Positions 19,537 through 28,456 of a stretch of 64,000 nt of DNA are shown here, one piece after another. Made by a program: the position numbers and the translations under genes. The DNA lies in the NCBI RefSeq assembly GCF_020662265.1, contig NZ_VEWM01000063.1, forward strand, positions 62,001 through 126,000, read 5' to 3'. The stretch is from Psychrobacter sp. I-STPA6b. GTDB lineage: Bacteria > Pseudomonadota > Gammaproteobacteria > Pseudomonadales > Moraxellaceae. Numbering within the stretch: position 1 is the stretch's first letter; the number at the start of each line of letters is the position of its first letter. Below the pieces are notes generated by a model. It made no database searches. It saw only the letters and a program-made list of their open reading frames with translations, and was not told the DNA's origin.

Positions 19537-21326
19537 GAGAGTTGTCCCCAGTGTTGATGATAACCACTACCAAAGGTGGCATAAACCCCGTCCCATAAAA
19601 TAAAGCTATGTGTCAGCGGACAGGCTAAAACATAATCCAAACTGCGCTGATTTTGGGATTGATTGGGTCGCAGGGGCAGTTGCCATTGTGGTGATTGTAG
19701 TGATTGCTGTTGGGCTGGCTTGCTATTTTCATGGGGATTGATGACGTTATTTTGTAAACCATCATCGGCTTGCCACCACAACCTATTCTGCTGATTTTTT
19801 TGTCCTTTGCTGGTTGACTGATTTATCACAGAGCTAAGCATTGGGCGAATATGTCCACAAGGCAATAAACACGGCATTGCTTCAAGCCACGGCATCACCG
19901 CTAGGGCTTGCTGATAACCTCGATAAAACTCAAATACTGATTGTGGCAGATGGCTATCTTGCTGATAAGGATAAAATTTAAAAGGGTTTTGCCCATTATT
20001 AATATTTATGCCAGTGTCTGTTAATGTGCTTATGACCGAGGCTAACTGTTCATCAACATGTTGCTGTGATGCAATCACCGCACGCAATGGATAACGACTT
20101 GGATAATAGCGAATATCAGCAATTAAATAACCGCCCAAACTGGCACTGGTGCTACGCCGTCCAGTGGACGCAGGATAATAGTCTTGCAACAAAGCAAAAG
20201 GAATAACAGGAACAATAGGCATGGGCTGGCTTTGGGCGTTTGCAGCTTGAGTAAGCTGGCTATGCTCTTGAGAAAGTGATTGCAATGCCTCTGCTGATAG
20301 CGTATCTAGACTAGCTAAATTGTCCAAATCACCCAAACAACCCACACTACCTAAGTAGCGTAACCATGTCGCATGACTGATTAAACCATCACGGCGGTTT
20401 TCTACCTGCTCGGCAACCACTTGCCAAATGCCTTGCTGACTGATGCTATCCGTATTTTCTAGGACACTGTCACGGCTTTCGGCACTGCTAATGGCGCGGC
20501 GTACATCTTTGTCATCACAGTTTGCTTGCCATGCTTTTACTAGACAGACAATTTTTCCTAGCTCATTGGTCGCCACTCGCAATTGATTTTCTTTGGGAAT
20601 TTGCATGAGTTTGGCAGGTAACTCGTCCAAACGTGCGGCTAAATTGGTGGCTTTGGCATCAACCAAGCGCGCGCTAATGTTTCGGCAACGCTCGGTGGCA
20701 TGGTCTAAAAAATTGATGAGTCCTGTACGCAATTGGTCAGCCAACCACTGTTCAAACTCTTTTAGCCCTGCACTGATGGCTTTATCGGTAGCTGCTTTGA
20801 GTTTTGCTGCTCTTTTAGCAGTTGCGGTTTGTTTTTTAGCCTCCGCTTCTGGGTCTTGTTTTGCAACAGCAGATGCTTGATTGTCCATACCAGTTTTAGC
20901 AATACTGGCGGTTATCTTGTTAGTAATGGTATCTTTATCTGTATTATCCGTATTGCTTGCATCTTCTGTTGTTATCCCCACACTGGTAGATTTATTTCGC
21001 CGCCGTCCCAGCCAGTCTGTCACCCACTGCGGCACATCTGCCACTGCAAAACTGCTGTCATCATCAGCGTATTGCCACATCAACGCCAATACGTGTTTGC
21101 AAGGAAACTTGCGCGAAGGGCAAGTGCATTTATAGCCATGATTGCTGGTATCTATCACAGTGTAATAGGGATTTGCCCCTGAGCCTTGACAATGCCCCCA
21201 TGCCAGCTCTTTGCTATCAATTTGCTGTTTGACAGGCCATTTGGCAGGCTTGAGTAGTTTTTTGGCAGCATTCAGTGATGCTTGGTCAGGGGCAAGGTTT
21301 TGAACAATTTCTAAAGTGATGGTCAT
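19530..21326 (-). CDS. SWIM zinc-finger protein of MoxR cluster (YehQ-like)
   Basis: This is the first gene of the five-gene operon, about 598 residues. A SWIM zinc finger lies near the N-terminus: KCTCPSRKFPCKHVLAL gives the CxC...CxH ligands. An Ala/Lys-rich charged linker follows at about 150-190, then a helical region and a C-terminal globular part. SWIM fingers bind DNA or protein; which applies here is unknown. I choose ATG 21326 over a TTG at 21335. The gene order SWIM, DUF5691, MoxR, DUF5682, VWA resembles E. coli yehQ/L/M/P. Confidence 0.82.
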   Translation of the reverse strand: MTITLEIVQNLAPDQASLNAAKKLLKPAKWPVKQQIDSKELAWGHCQGSGANPYYTVIDTSNHGYKCTCPSRKFPCKHVLALMWQYADDDSSFAVADVPQWVTDWLGRRRNKSTSVGITTEDASNTDNTDKDTITNKITASIAKTGMDNQASAVAKQDPEAEAKKQTATAKRAAKLKAATDKAISAGLKEFEQWLADQLRTGLINFLDHATERCRNISARLVDAKATNLAARLDELPAKLMQIPKENQLRVATNELGKIVCLVKAWQANCDDKDVRRAISSAESRDSVLENTDSISQQGIWQVVAEQVENRRDGLISHATWLRYLGSVGCLGDLDNLASLDTLSAEALQSLSQEHSQLTQAANAQSQPMPIVPVIPFALLQDYYPASTGRRSTSASLGGYLIADIRYYPSRYPLRAVIASQQHVDEQLASVISTLTDTGININNGQNPFKFYPYQQDSHLPQSVFEFYRGYQQALAVMPWLEAMPCLLPCGHIRPMLSSVINQSTSKGQKNQQNRLWWQADDGLQNNVINPHENSKPAQQQSLQSPQWQLPLRPNQSQNQRSLDYVLACPLTHSFILWDGVYATFGSGYHQHWGQLSW

Positions 21327-21568
21327 AGTTGGCAATCCATAGCCACATTAAATATGTGGGTGTTTTATTTTTTATAAATGGTTAAGTGATTGACAAGTTT
21401 GATTATAGGGAGCAGTTATCTATCACACAAGCGATGAATACAGTAAAAACGAATTAATGCGTCATTTAGTGTCGTGCAATACAAATACAATGCGTTACAT
21501 ATCTTTTATCTAATAAATTTCTAGCTAATTTAGGTTCAAATTTAGGTTCAAGCTTGGATTCAAATAAA

Positions 21569-21600
21569 AAATGCAGATAATCTTATGATTACCTGCATTT
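21569..21600. terminator. bidirectional hairpin terminator
   Basis: AAATGCAG at 21569-21576 pairs with CTGCATTT at 21593-21600, extended by ATAATC/GATTAC around a TTAT loop, with A and T runs on both sides. It lies 29 bases beyond the gcdH stop and serves minus-strand transcription leaving gcdH. Confidence 0.75.
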
Positions 21601-21628
21601 TTACTCGTTGGGTTTATCTAGTAGTGAG

Positions 21629-22810
21629 TCACATAAAGGCTTGTATCCCCGTCTGTGCCCGTCCTAATATTAGTGCATGGATATCGTGTGTTCCTTCATA
21701 AGTGTTGACCGCCTCTAAATTCATCATATGGCGAATCACATGATATTCATCACTGACTCCATTGCCCCCGTGCATGTCCCGAGCAACTCGAGCAATATGC
21801 AGTGCCTTACCGCTGTTATTACGCTTAATCAATGAAATCATCTCTGGTGTTGCCATGCCTTTATCCAACAAACGTCCCACTCGTAATGCAGCTTGTAAAC
21901 CTAAGCTTACTTCAGTTTGCATATCTGCTAGCTTGAGTTGTACAAGCTGTGTCGCCGCCAGTGGTTTGTTAAACTGCTTACGCTCTAAGGTATATTGTCG
22001 GGCAGCTTGCCAACAAAACTCAGCTGCACCCATTGCGCCCCAAGCAATCCCATAACGTGCCTGATTGAGACAGCCGAACGGGCCTTTTAAGCCTTTGATA
22101 TCAGCAAATACATTATCACTTGGCACAAATACATCTTCCATCACAATCTCACCGGTAATGGAAGCCCGTAGTGAAAATTTACCCTCAATCTTAGGTGCAG
22201 ATAGCCCTTTCATGCCTTTGTCCAATACAAAACCACGAATATCACCCGCCTCATCTTTTGCCCAAATGATAAACACATCGGCAATGGGACTATTGGTAAT
22301 CCATGTTTTTTTACCAGTTAATAGATAACCACCATCGACTGACTTTGCTTTAGACTGCATGGCATTGGGGTCTGAGCCAGCTTCTGGCTCTGTCAATCCA
22401 AAACAACCAATATACTCACCTGTGACAAGCTTTGGCAGATATTTTTGTTTTTGCGCCTCTGTACCATATGCCCAGATAGGATACATCACCAAGCTTGACT
22501 GCACACTCATCGCTGAGCGGTAACCCGAATCTACCGCTTCAACCTCACGCGCAACTAACCCATACGCCACATGCGACATACCCGCACAGCCATAACCCTC
22601 TAAAGTTACCCCCAAAAGTCCCTGCTCTCCCAATCCTAACATCACATCACGGTCAAACACTTCGTTACGATTGGCTGTAATAATATGAGGCATCAATTCA
22701 GTTTGACAAAATTTATGGGCTTTTGCCTGTATTGCTTGCTCAGCATCACTGAGCTGCTCTTGTAATAAAAACGGGTCATTCCAGATAAATTGTGGTTTTT
22801 TAGATGACAT
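21629..22810 (-). CDS. gcdH: glutaryl-CoA dehydrogenase
   Basis: This FAD enzyme converts glutaryl-CoA to crotonyl-CoA in lysine/tryptophan/glutarate breakdown. It has 393 residues, the usual length. Seen are [41 protein letters not shown], the FAD/CoA segment [20 protein letters not shown] ([16 protein letters not shown]), and [20 protein letters not shown]. The catalytic Glu is in [16 protein letters not shown], placed as in glutaryl-CoA dehydrogenases. AGGAAG precedes the ATG. It follows xdhC on the same strand but with a 55-base gap; no functional link to purine oxidation is expected. Confidence 0.87.
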   Translation of the reverse strand: MSSKKPQFIWNDPFLLQEQLSDAEQAIQAKAHKFCQTELMPHIITANRNEVFDRDVMLGLGEQGLLGVTLEGYGCAGMSHVAYGLVAREVEAVDSGYRSAMSVQSSLVMYPIWAYGTEAQKQKYLPKLVTGEYIGCFGLTEPEAGSDPNAMQSKAKSVDGGYLLTGKKTWITNSPIADVFIIWAKDEAGDIRGFVLDKGMKGLSAPKIEGKFSLRASITGEIVMEDVFVPSDNVFADIKGLKGPFGCLNQARYGIAWGAMGAAEFCWQAARQYTLERKQFNKPLAATQLVQLKLADMQTEVSLGLQAALRVGRLLDKGMATPEMISLIKRNNSGKALHIARVARDMHGGNGVSDEYHVIRHMMNLEAVNTYEGTHDIHALILGRAQTGIQAFM

Positions 22811-22865
22811 AACAGCTTCCTTTCTATTTTAATAACAGTTGAATTGATATGAGTATACTCTATAA

Positions 22866-23795
22866 CTACTTATTATAACCCGCCAAAACCTGCGCCATGA
22901 TAGAGACTGCCACCGCCATTGGCTGTTTACCGCCAATATCAAGCCCTATTGGCATAATCAAGCGATTAATAGTTTGCTCATCATAGCCACGCTGACGCAA
23001 ACGCGCTTGAAAGCGAGCCGCTTTGGTTTTTGAGCCAATACAGCCAATATAAGGTATGGCGAATTTTTTAGCATCAGTATCAACATCAGTATCAACATCA
23101 GTATTAACATCATTATTACCAAAATCTAAGGCATGGCGTACCAACTCAAAGTCCAACGCATGATCATGGGTCATGATAATCACATAACGTCCCTGTGCGT
23201 GTGTGGCAATAAACTCAGTAGGGTCATCACTGACATGGCTACGAATATGTGCAGGCAGTTGTAAGCCATCAAAAACATCAGGGCGACCATCCACCCAGTC
23301 AACCTGACACGATAACTGCGCACATATCGTCATCATCGCCTGCGCCACATGCCCTGCGCCAAATACCAATAAAGACAATACAGGTGTTTGATAAAAACAC
23401 TCAAACATCACTGTCACACTACCACCACAGCACTGCCCCAGCTTTGCCCCCAATGGATAATGCTTGGTCAGCACCGCACTACGTCGCCCTACTTTGGGTT
23501 TGCCTGACTTTCCAGACTTGGCTATCTGGGCGTCAGTTGTCTTATCATCCTCTGGCTCTGCACTTGGAAACTCCCCATTGATAAGCTGACGCGCATGGGC
23601 AATCACATCAAACTCTAGCCCGCCCCCACCGAGCGTATCACTACACGCATCTTCAGTTATCACCATTTTCGCTTGTAGCTCTCTGGGGGCAGAACCATTC
23701 ACCGCCACGATGGTTGCCAACACATGCGCCCGCCCTTGCTGCTGACACAAGGTTAACGCTTCATACCATCTTGACGGCAACTCTTTATTTAACAT
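22866..23795 (-). CDS. xdhC: xanthine dehydrogenase accessory protein XdhC
   Basis: XdhC binds the molybdenum cofactor, promotes its sulfuration and inserts it into xanthine dehydrogenase. The protein has 309 residues. The N-terminal XdhC/CoxI part has ATIVAVNGSAPRELQAKMVI and the GQCCGGSVTVMFE block with its Cys pair. The C-terminal Rossmann part begins LLVFGAGHVAQAMM and continues with DWVDGRPDVFD and YIGCIGSKTKAARF. A short repeated stretch of Asp-Val/Thr codons (NDVNTDVDTDVDTD) lies at about 230-245 and reflects a small tandem DNA repeat near 23080-23112. The ATG overlaps the xdhB stop in TAATG. Confidence 0.9.
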   Translation of the reverse strand: MLNKELPSRWYEALTLCQQQGRAHVLATIVAVNGSAPRELQAKMVITEDACSDTLGGGGLEFDVIAHARQLINGEFPSAEPEDDKTTDAQIAKSGKSGKPKVGRRSAVLTKHYPLGAKLGQCCGGSVTVMFECFYQTPVLSLLVFGAGHVAQAMMTICAQLSCQVDWVDGRPDVFDGLQLPAHIRSHVSDDPTEFIATHAQGRYVIIMTHDHALDFELVRHALDFGNNDVNTDVDTDVDTDAKKFAIPYIGCIGSKTKAARFQARLRQRGYDEQTINRLIMPIGLDIGGKQPMAVAVSIMAQVLAGYNK

Positions 23796-26383
23796 TATTT
23801 CACATCATCACTGCTAGAGTTTTCACTATGGGCAGGCGCACGAGTACCATCGACTTTTGGCTGCGTGATATGCTCTACTTCATCATCATGCTTCTTACCC
23901 TCACACATTGGTGTATCCACCTGTTTGGCATGGCGTACTTGCTCTGGCATGGTTAAGGTGTCCCCCTCTTCTTTATGTTGCACCTGCATACGCTGCACCT
24001 GCTTCTGATTTGGGGTATCTGCGCTCTCCCATGCTTTGTCTTGAATACCCATCACCGCTTTAAGCACCGCTTCGGGTGTTGCAGGCATGGTCAGTTCAGG
24101 ATTTTTGCGATAGTCTGCAAGGCTGGCAATGGCATTATTAATGGCACACCACACACTGGCGGCAAGCATAAACGGTGGCTCACCCACTGCTTTAGAATTA
24201 TAAATGGTCTGCTCACTATTTTTACGGTCAAACAACTCAACATGCCACTGTTCAGGCAAATCATGGGCGGTTGGAATTTTATAATTGGCAGGGCTGTTCG
24301 ATGCCAATTGCCCTTTGTCATTCCATATCAACTCCTCGGTGGTGAGCCAGCCCATACCTTGCACAAATCCCCCTTCAATTTGTCCAATATCAATGGCAGG
24401 GTTAATTGATTGCCCCACATCATGCAAAATATCACAGCGTACGACTTTATATTCCCCTGTTAAGGTATCAATCTCAACCTCACTGCATGCCGCCCCGAGA
24501 GCAAAATAGAAAAATGGTCGTCCCCACGCTTGATTGCGGTCATAAAATATTTTTGGTGTACGGTAATAACCTGTTGAAGATAAACTAATACGGTTTTGAT
24601 AAGCTAACTGCACAAACTGAGCAAAACTCAGCACCTCTTTATCAGCAATATGCACATGATTACGCTCAAATACAATCTCTTCTGAGCTAACTTGGAAATG
24701 CTCACTGGCAAAGTCTAATAGACGTTTTTTGATTTTAATACACGCATCTTGTGCCGCTTTCCCATTAATATCTGTACCCGATGAGGCTGCAGTCGGTGAA
24801 GTATTGGGCACTTTATCGGTACGTGTAGCAGAGACTTGCACCGTTTCTACATCCACGTCAAACTCATTGGCAACAATTTGGGCAATCTTAATAAACAACC
24901 CCTGCCCCATCTCCGTACCGCCATGATTGAGATGAATACTGCCATCAGTATAAATATGCACCAAAGCACCAGCTTGGTTTAGCGTCTGTACGGTAAATGA
25001 AATACCAAAACGTACTGGGGTTAGCGCAATACCTCTACGTTTATAATCTCCGTCTTGTTGGGCTTGCTGATTGTCCTTGATAATGGCTTGGCGACGCTGG
25101 TTATAATCACAATCATCACGTAACTTGGTTATTAATTCTGCCAAATCAAAATGCTCAATCGGCTGACCATAATGGGTACATTGTCCATTTTGATACAGAT
25201 TATCAAGGCGTACTTGCAGTGGGTCACGCCCGAGCGTATAGGCAATGTGGTCCATCATATATTCAGCGGTCATCAACCCTTGCGGTCCACCAAAGCCACG
25301 ATAAGCAGTATTAGATACCGTATGTGTTTTACAGCGGTGTCCCACCACATGTGCATTAGGATAATAGTAGCCATTGTCACAATGAAACATCGCTCTATCG
25401 ACAATCGCATCAGACAAATCAGGGGCATAACCACACAATCCTGCCAGTTGCATATCTACGCCCAACACCCTTCCTGTCTCATCAATACCAACCTCATACT
25501 GATTGGCAAACTCATGGCGTTTACCCGTCACCACCATGTCATCTTGGCGGTCAAGACGCATACTCACTGGCACATTATGACGCTTGGCAACGATGGCACA
25601 CAGACACGCCCATGCTGCCGCCTGTGTCTCTTTACCACCAAAACCGCCACCCATACGCCGTACTTCAGTCATCACTGCATGAAAAGGTAAATCGGTGACT
25701 TCAGCGACCAGTTGCTGCACCTCACTGGGGTGCTGCGACGAGGTGTAAACTTGCAAGCCCCCATCATCACAAGGCACCACATAGGACACCTGACCCTCAA
25801 GGTAGAAATGCTCTTGACCCCGCATATGGATATGCCCTTGCAAACGCAGTGGCGCATCTTGTAATGCCTTGGCTGCATCGCCTCGCTGCATATGATGGCT
25901 GGGACGCACAAAATATTGCTGTTTTAACGCCGCATCAATACTCAGCACCGCAGGCAATGGCTCATATTCTACAATGGCTTTTAACGTCGCTTGTTTAGCA
26001 GCACGGTGACTGGTTGCCACCACCACAAATAGAGTCTGTCCCACATACTCGGTTAAGCCATCTACCATCAATGGCTCACCCTCAAATACTGCACCAATGT
26101 CTGTTTGTGCTGGTAAATCAGCAAAGGTCAAAACATCCACTACCCCTGCCGATGCCTTTACCGCACTCAAGTCCATATTTAAAATACGTGCATGTGCATG
26201 CTGACTTTTGCCCACCGCCAAATGTAATGTCTGATTGGGTTTACTAATATCATCAACATAAACAGCCGTCCCCATCACATGACTGATGGCACTGTCATGC
26301 TTTGCCGAGCCGCCTATCTTTTGCTTCGGTGGACGTGTACGACGAATTTGATAATTATCAAATAAAGATGTTTCATGGCTCAT
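23795..26383 (-). CDS. xdhB: xanthine dehydrogenase molybdopterin-binding subunit
   Basis: This large subunit oxidises hypoxanthine and xanthine to urate at the Mo cofactor. It has 862 residues, longer than the typical ~780 because of a charged, His/Glu-rich C-terminal tail from about residue 790. Family motifs: GTAVYVDDISKPNQTLHLAV at the start, RRMGGGFGGKETQAAAWACL, NTAYRGFGGPQGLMTAEYMM, HGGTEMGQGLFIKIAQI and the active-site Glu region KAVGEPPFMLAASVWCAI. The start overlaps xdhA (ATGA type) and the stop overlaps xdhC, so A, B and C are coupled. The tail has no known function and may be flexible. Confidence 0.9.
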   Translation of the reverse strand: MSHETSLFDNYQIRRTRPPKQKIGGSAKHDSAISHVMGTAVYVDDISKPNQTLHLAVGKSQHAHARILNMDLSAVKASAGVVDVLTFADLPAQTDIGAVFEGEPLMVDGLTEYVGQTLFVVVATSHRAAKQATLKAIVEYEPLPAVLSIDAALKQQYFVRPSHHMQRGDAAKALQDAPLRLQGHIHMRGQEHFYLEGQVSYVVPCDDGGLQVYTSSQHPSEVQQLVAEVTDLPFHAVMTEVRRMGGGFGGKETQAAAWACLCAIVAKRHNVPVSMRLDRQDDMVVTGKRHEFANQYEVGIDETGRVLGVDMQLAGLCGYAPDLSDAIVDRAMFHCDNGYYYPNAHVVGHRCKTHTVSNTAYRGFGGPQGLMTAEYMMDHIAYTLGRDPLQVRLDNLYQNGQCTHYGQPIEHFDLAELITKLRDDCDYNQRRQAIIKDNQQAQQDGDYKRRGIALTPVRFGISFTVQTLNQAGALVHIYTDGSIHLNHGGTEMGQGLFIKIAQIVANEFDVDVETVQVSATRTDKVPNTSPTAASSGTDINGKAAQDACIKIKKRLLDFASEHFQVSSEEIVFERNHVHIADKEVLSFAQFVQLAYQNRISLSSTGYYRTPKIFYDRNQAWGRPFFYFALGAACSEVEIDTLTGEYKVVRCDILHDVGQSINPAIDIGQIEGGFVQGMGWLTTEELIWNDKGQLASNSPANYKIPTAHDLPEQWHVELFDRKNSEQTIYNSKAVGEPPFMLAASVWCAINNAIASLADYRKNPELTMPATPEAVLKAVMGIQDKAWESADTPNQKQVQRMQVQHKEEGDTLTMPEQVRHAKQVDTPMCEGKKHDDEVEHITQPKVDGTRAPAHSENSSSDDVK

Positions 26384-28071
26384 CGTACCACCTCCTGACT
26401 ATTCATCATTTGTTGCAACTGCAAACCACATTTTAGCAATAAGCCTTTGACCACATGCAGGCGATAATGACGGCTGGCACGTACATCGGTCATTGGGGTT
26501 ACATCCTCTCCAATCAGTGATGCCGCCTGAATAAAGCTATCTTGGTGTATTGGTGTATCAATAAGTGCCTGCTGACACTGTCTTGCCAATGTTGGAATGG
26601 CAGCCATACCCCCCAAGCCAATACGAGCATCCACAATACGATGACCCTCTTTATCAATATCAATACGCATCGCCAGCAAACAGGCAGAAATATCATCTTC
26701 ATAACGTTTACTGATTTTATGGATAAACAAATACTGATGTTCTGTGGGAATGGGAATATGAATGGCAACAATATAACTGCCCGCGCGCAATCTGGTCTTT
26801 TTATACTCTAAAAAGAACTGAGATAACGCAATGATTTCATCTTCAACCTCTGTGGTTATCGCACCCTCTTCTGTAGCACAATGGCGCAAATGAATCTTGG
26901 CATCTAATGCCAATAGCACTGGTGGCATATCACCAATGGGTGAGGCATTGGCAATATTACCGCCAATCGTTCCCATATTGCGAATCTGTGGTGAGGCAAT
27001 GCGTGGCAATAATTTGGCAAACTCAGGAATATATTGCTGTAACACAGGTAATAATTGCTGATAAGTCATTCCCGCACCGACCACCAGCATCTGCTGAGTG
27101 TCCGCATCTTCTTTATCTATCTGTGTTAACGAATACTGCTTTAATTCAGCCAATTTTGATAATTGAATAATCACCTGATGCTCAATCAAATGCTGAGTGA
27201 TACTCAAGCCCAAATCCGTACCCCCAGCCCATAATGTCGCCTCAGGATAACGCTGTAATAACCACTCAAGCTCTGCCAAAGACTGTGGCATAAATAAATG
27301 ATGCCCTGATTGACTCAATACTGGACAAATATCGCCCCTATCATTATCACCATCTTGATAAGACTGTGCTTGTAAAGAAGCTTGCTTAGACATATCTGCC
27401 ATTTGCACTGACTGCACTGCATTGGCTAATCGCTGTTGCAAAGATGGTGCTGTGTTTTGCGAGTTATCCTGACCAATCTGCTGCATACGCAAACCTGCCT
27501 CAATAATCGGGCGATACCCCGTACAACGACACAGATTACCCGAAATGGACGTTACCACCTCATCCCGAGATAGTTGATTTTTATCGTCATGATTTTTATT
27601 GATATTGTTTTTACAGGCATGGTTTTCATAAACACTGGCAAGCGACATCACAAAGCCGGGGGTACAAAAGCCACACTGTGAGCCATGACACTCGACCATT
27701 GCCTGTTGGGCTGGGTGTAACTGTGCTTTTTTAGGATGATTAAAAGGATTATCTGCCAGATAGGATGCCGTCATTAAATGATGACCATCTAATAACGATA
27801 ACAAGGTAATACAAGCATTAACTGTAAAAAATGGACGCTCTATATCTGCCTCTTGTTGCTCATTTTGTCGCTCATTTTGAGTAGCATCATTTTTGATATG
27901 AATATTTGGTAGAGCTTGAGCCATCACTGTACAAGCCCCACAGTCACCACTGGCACAGCCTTCTTTAGTATCGGTCATGCCTTGGTGTAACCGCAAAAAA
28001 TCTAATACTGTGGTATTGGGGTTTAAATCAGTGACTTGATGGTACTGACCATTTAAAAAAAAGGTAATCAT
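26380..28071 (-). CDS. xdhA: xanthine dehydrogenase small subunit (2Fe-2S and FAD)
   Basis: This 563-residue subunit passes electrons from the Mo centre to FAD and NAD+. The N-terminal plant-type ferredoxin fold has GCASGDCGACTVM; the second helical 2Fe-2S domain has CHGSQCGFCTPGFVMSL and GNLCRCTGYRPI. The FAD domain begins near residue 250 with TLWAGGTDLGLSIT and contains GTIGGNIANASPIGDMPPV. The C-terminal CO-dehydrogenase flavoprotein domain follows with LGGMAAIPTLARQC. Two low-complexity inserts (Gln/Asn-rich near 55-75 and Lys/Asn/His-rich near 155-170) are unusual additions. It leads the xdhABC operon. Confidence 0.9.
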   Translation of the reverse strand: MITFFLNGQYHQVTDLNPNTTVLDFLRLHQGMTDTKEGCASGDCGACTVMAQALPNIHIKNDATQNERQNEQQEADIERPFFTVNACITLLSLLDGHHLMTASYLADNPFNHPKKAQLHPAQQAMVECHGSQCGFCTPGFVMSLASVYENHACKNNINKNHDDKNQLSRDEVVTSISGNLCRCTGYRPIIEAGLRMQQIGQDNSQNTAPSLQQRLANAVQSVQMADMSKQASLQAQSYQDGDNDRGDICPVLSQSGHHLFMPQSLAELEWLLQRYPEATLWAGGTDLGLSITQHLIEHQVIIQLSKLAELKQYSLTQIDKEDADTQQMLVVGAGMTYQQLLPVLQQYIPEFAKLLPRIASPQIRNMGTIGGNIANASPIGDMPPVLLALDAKIHLRHCATEEGAITTEVEDEIIALSQFFLEYKKTRLRAGSYIVAIHIPIPTEHQYLFIHKISKRYEDDISACLLAMRIDIDKEGHRIVDARIGLGGMAAIPTLARQCQQALIDTPIHQDSFIQAASLIGEDVTPMTDVRASRHYRLHVVKGLLLKCGLQLQQMMNSQEVVR

Positions 28072-28266
28072 GGCAAAACTCAGCTATTTTAGATGTGGAT
28101 AACAGAACAGTCAGTCATTATCCAAAAGAGAACAAAACTTAGAAATTTGAAAGCATCACAGATAATATGACACAAAATCACTTTAAAGACAGCAAACAAA
28201 GAAAATAATAGTGCTTCCAATATCACCACACACTATTAAATGTTAAACACTCATTCCTTGAGCCTA

Positions 28267-28361
28267 GGGTTTGTTGAACTTTCACCCCATTAGGCTAATA
28301 TCTATGCGGAATGAGGAATACAGCAACTTTTTACTTTCATATAAAAATTGGCTAAATTTGC
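28267..28361 (-). mobile_element. decayed half-copy of the 201-bp MITE
   Basis: The sequence begins GGGTTTGTTGAACTTTCACCCC and ends in ATTGGCTAAATTTGC. Read as the reverse complement it follows the right half of the 201-bp element at 56316-56516 with many substitutions and a small deletion. The other half is absent, so it is an old, truncated copy. Confidence 0.65.
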
Positions 28362-28364
28362 TTG

Positions 28365-28404
28365 TATAGTCGATTCAATACACACTGGTATAAAATCGAC
28401 TATA
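28365..28404. repeat. 40-base palindrome, 11-bp perfect arms
   Basis: TATAGTCGATT at 28365-28375 is perfectly repeated inverted as AATCGACTATA at 28394-28404, with an 18-base spacer. No T tract follows on either strand. The word gtcgattcaa of its left arm also occurs at 1017 and 5171 without a partner arm. Confidence 0.6.
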
Positions 28405-28456
28405 GCAATAAATATTGGCTTTATAAACAGTTTACTACATAAGTATAAAATACATC

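Larger units (their letters stand above)
28072..28456. other. intergenic region with decayed MITE and palindrome
   Basis: This 385-base gap separates the NCS2 permease gene from xdhA, both on the minus strand. It holds a degenerate end of the 201-bp element (28267-28361) and a 40-base perfect inverted repeat (28365-28404). The xdhA promoter must lie here as well. No open frame is supported. Confidence 0.6.
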
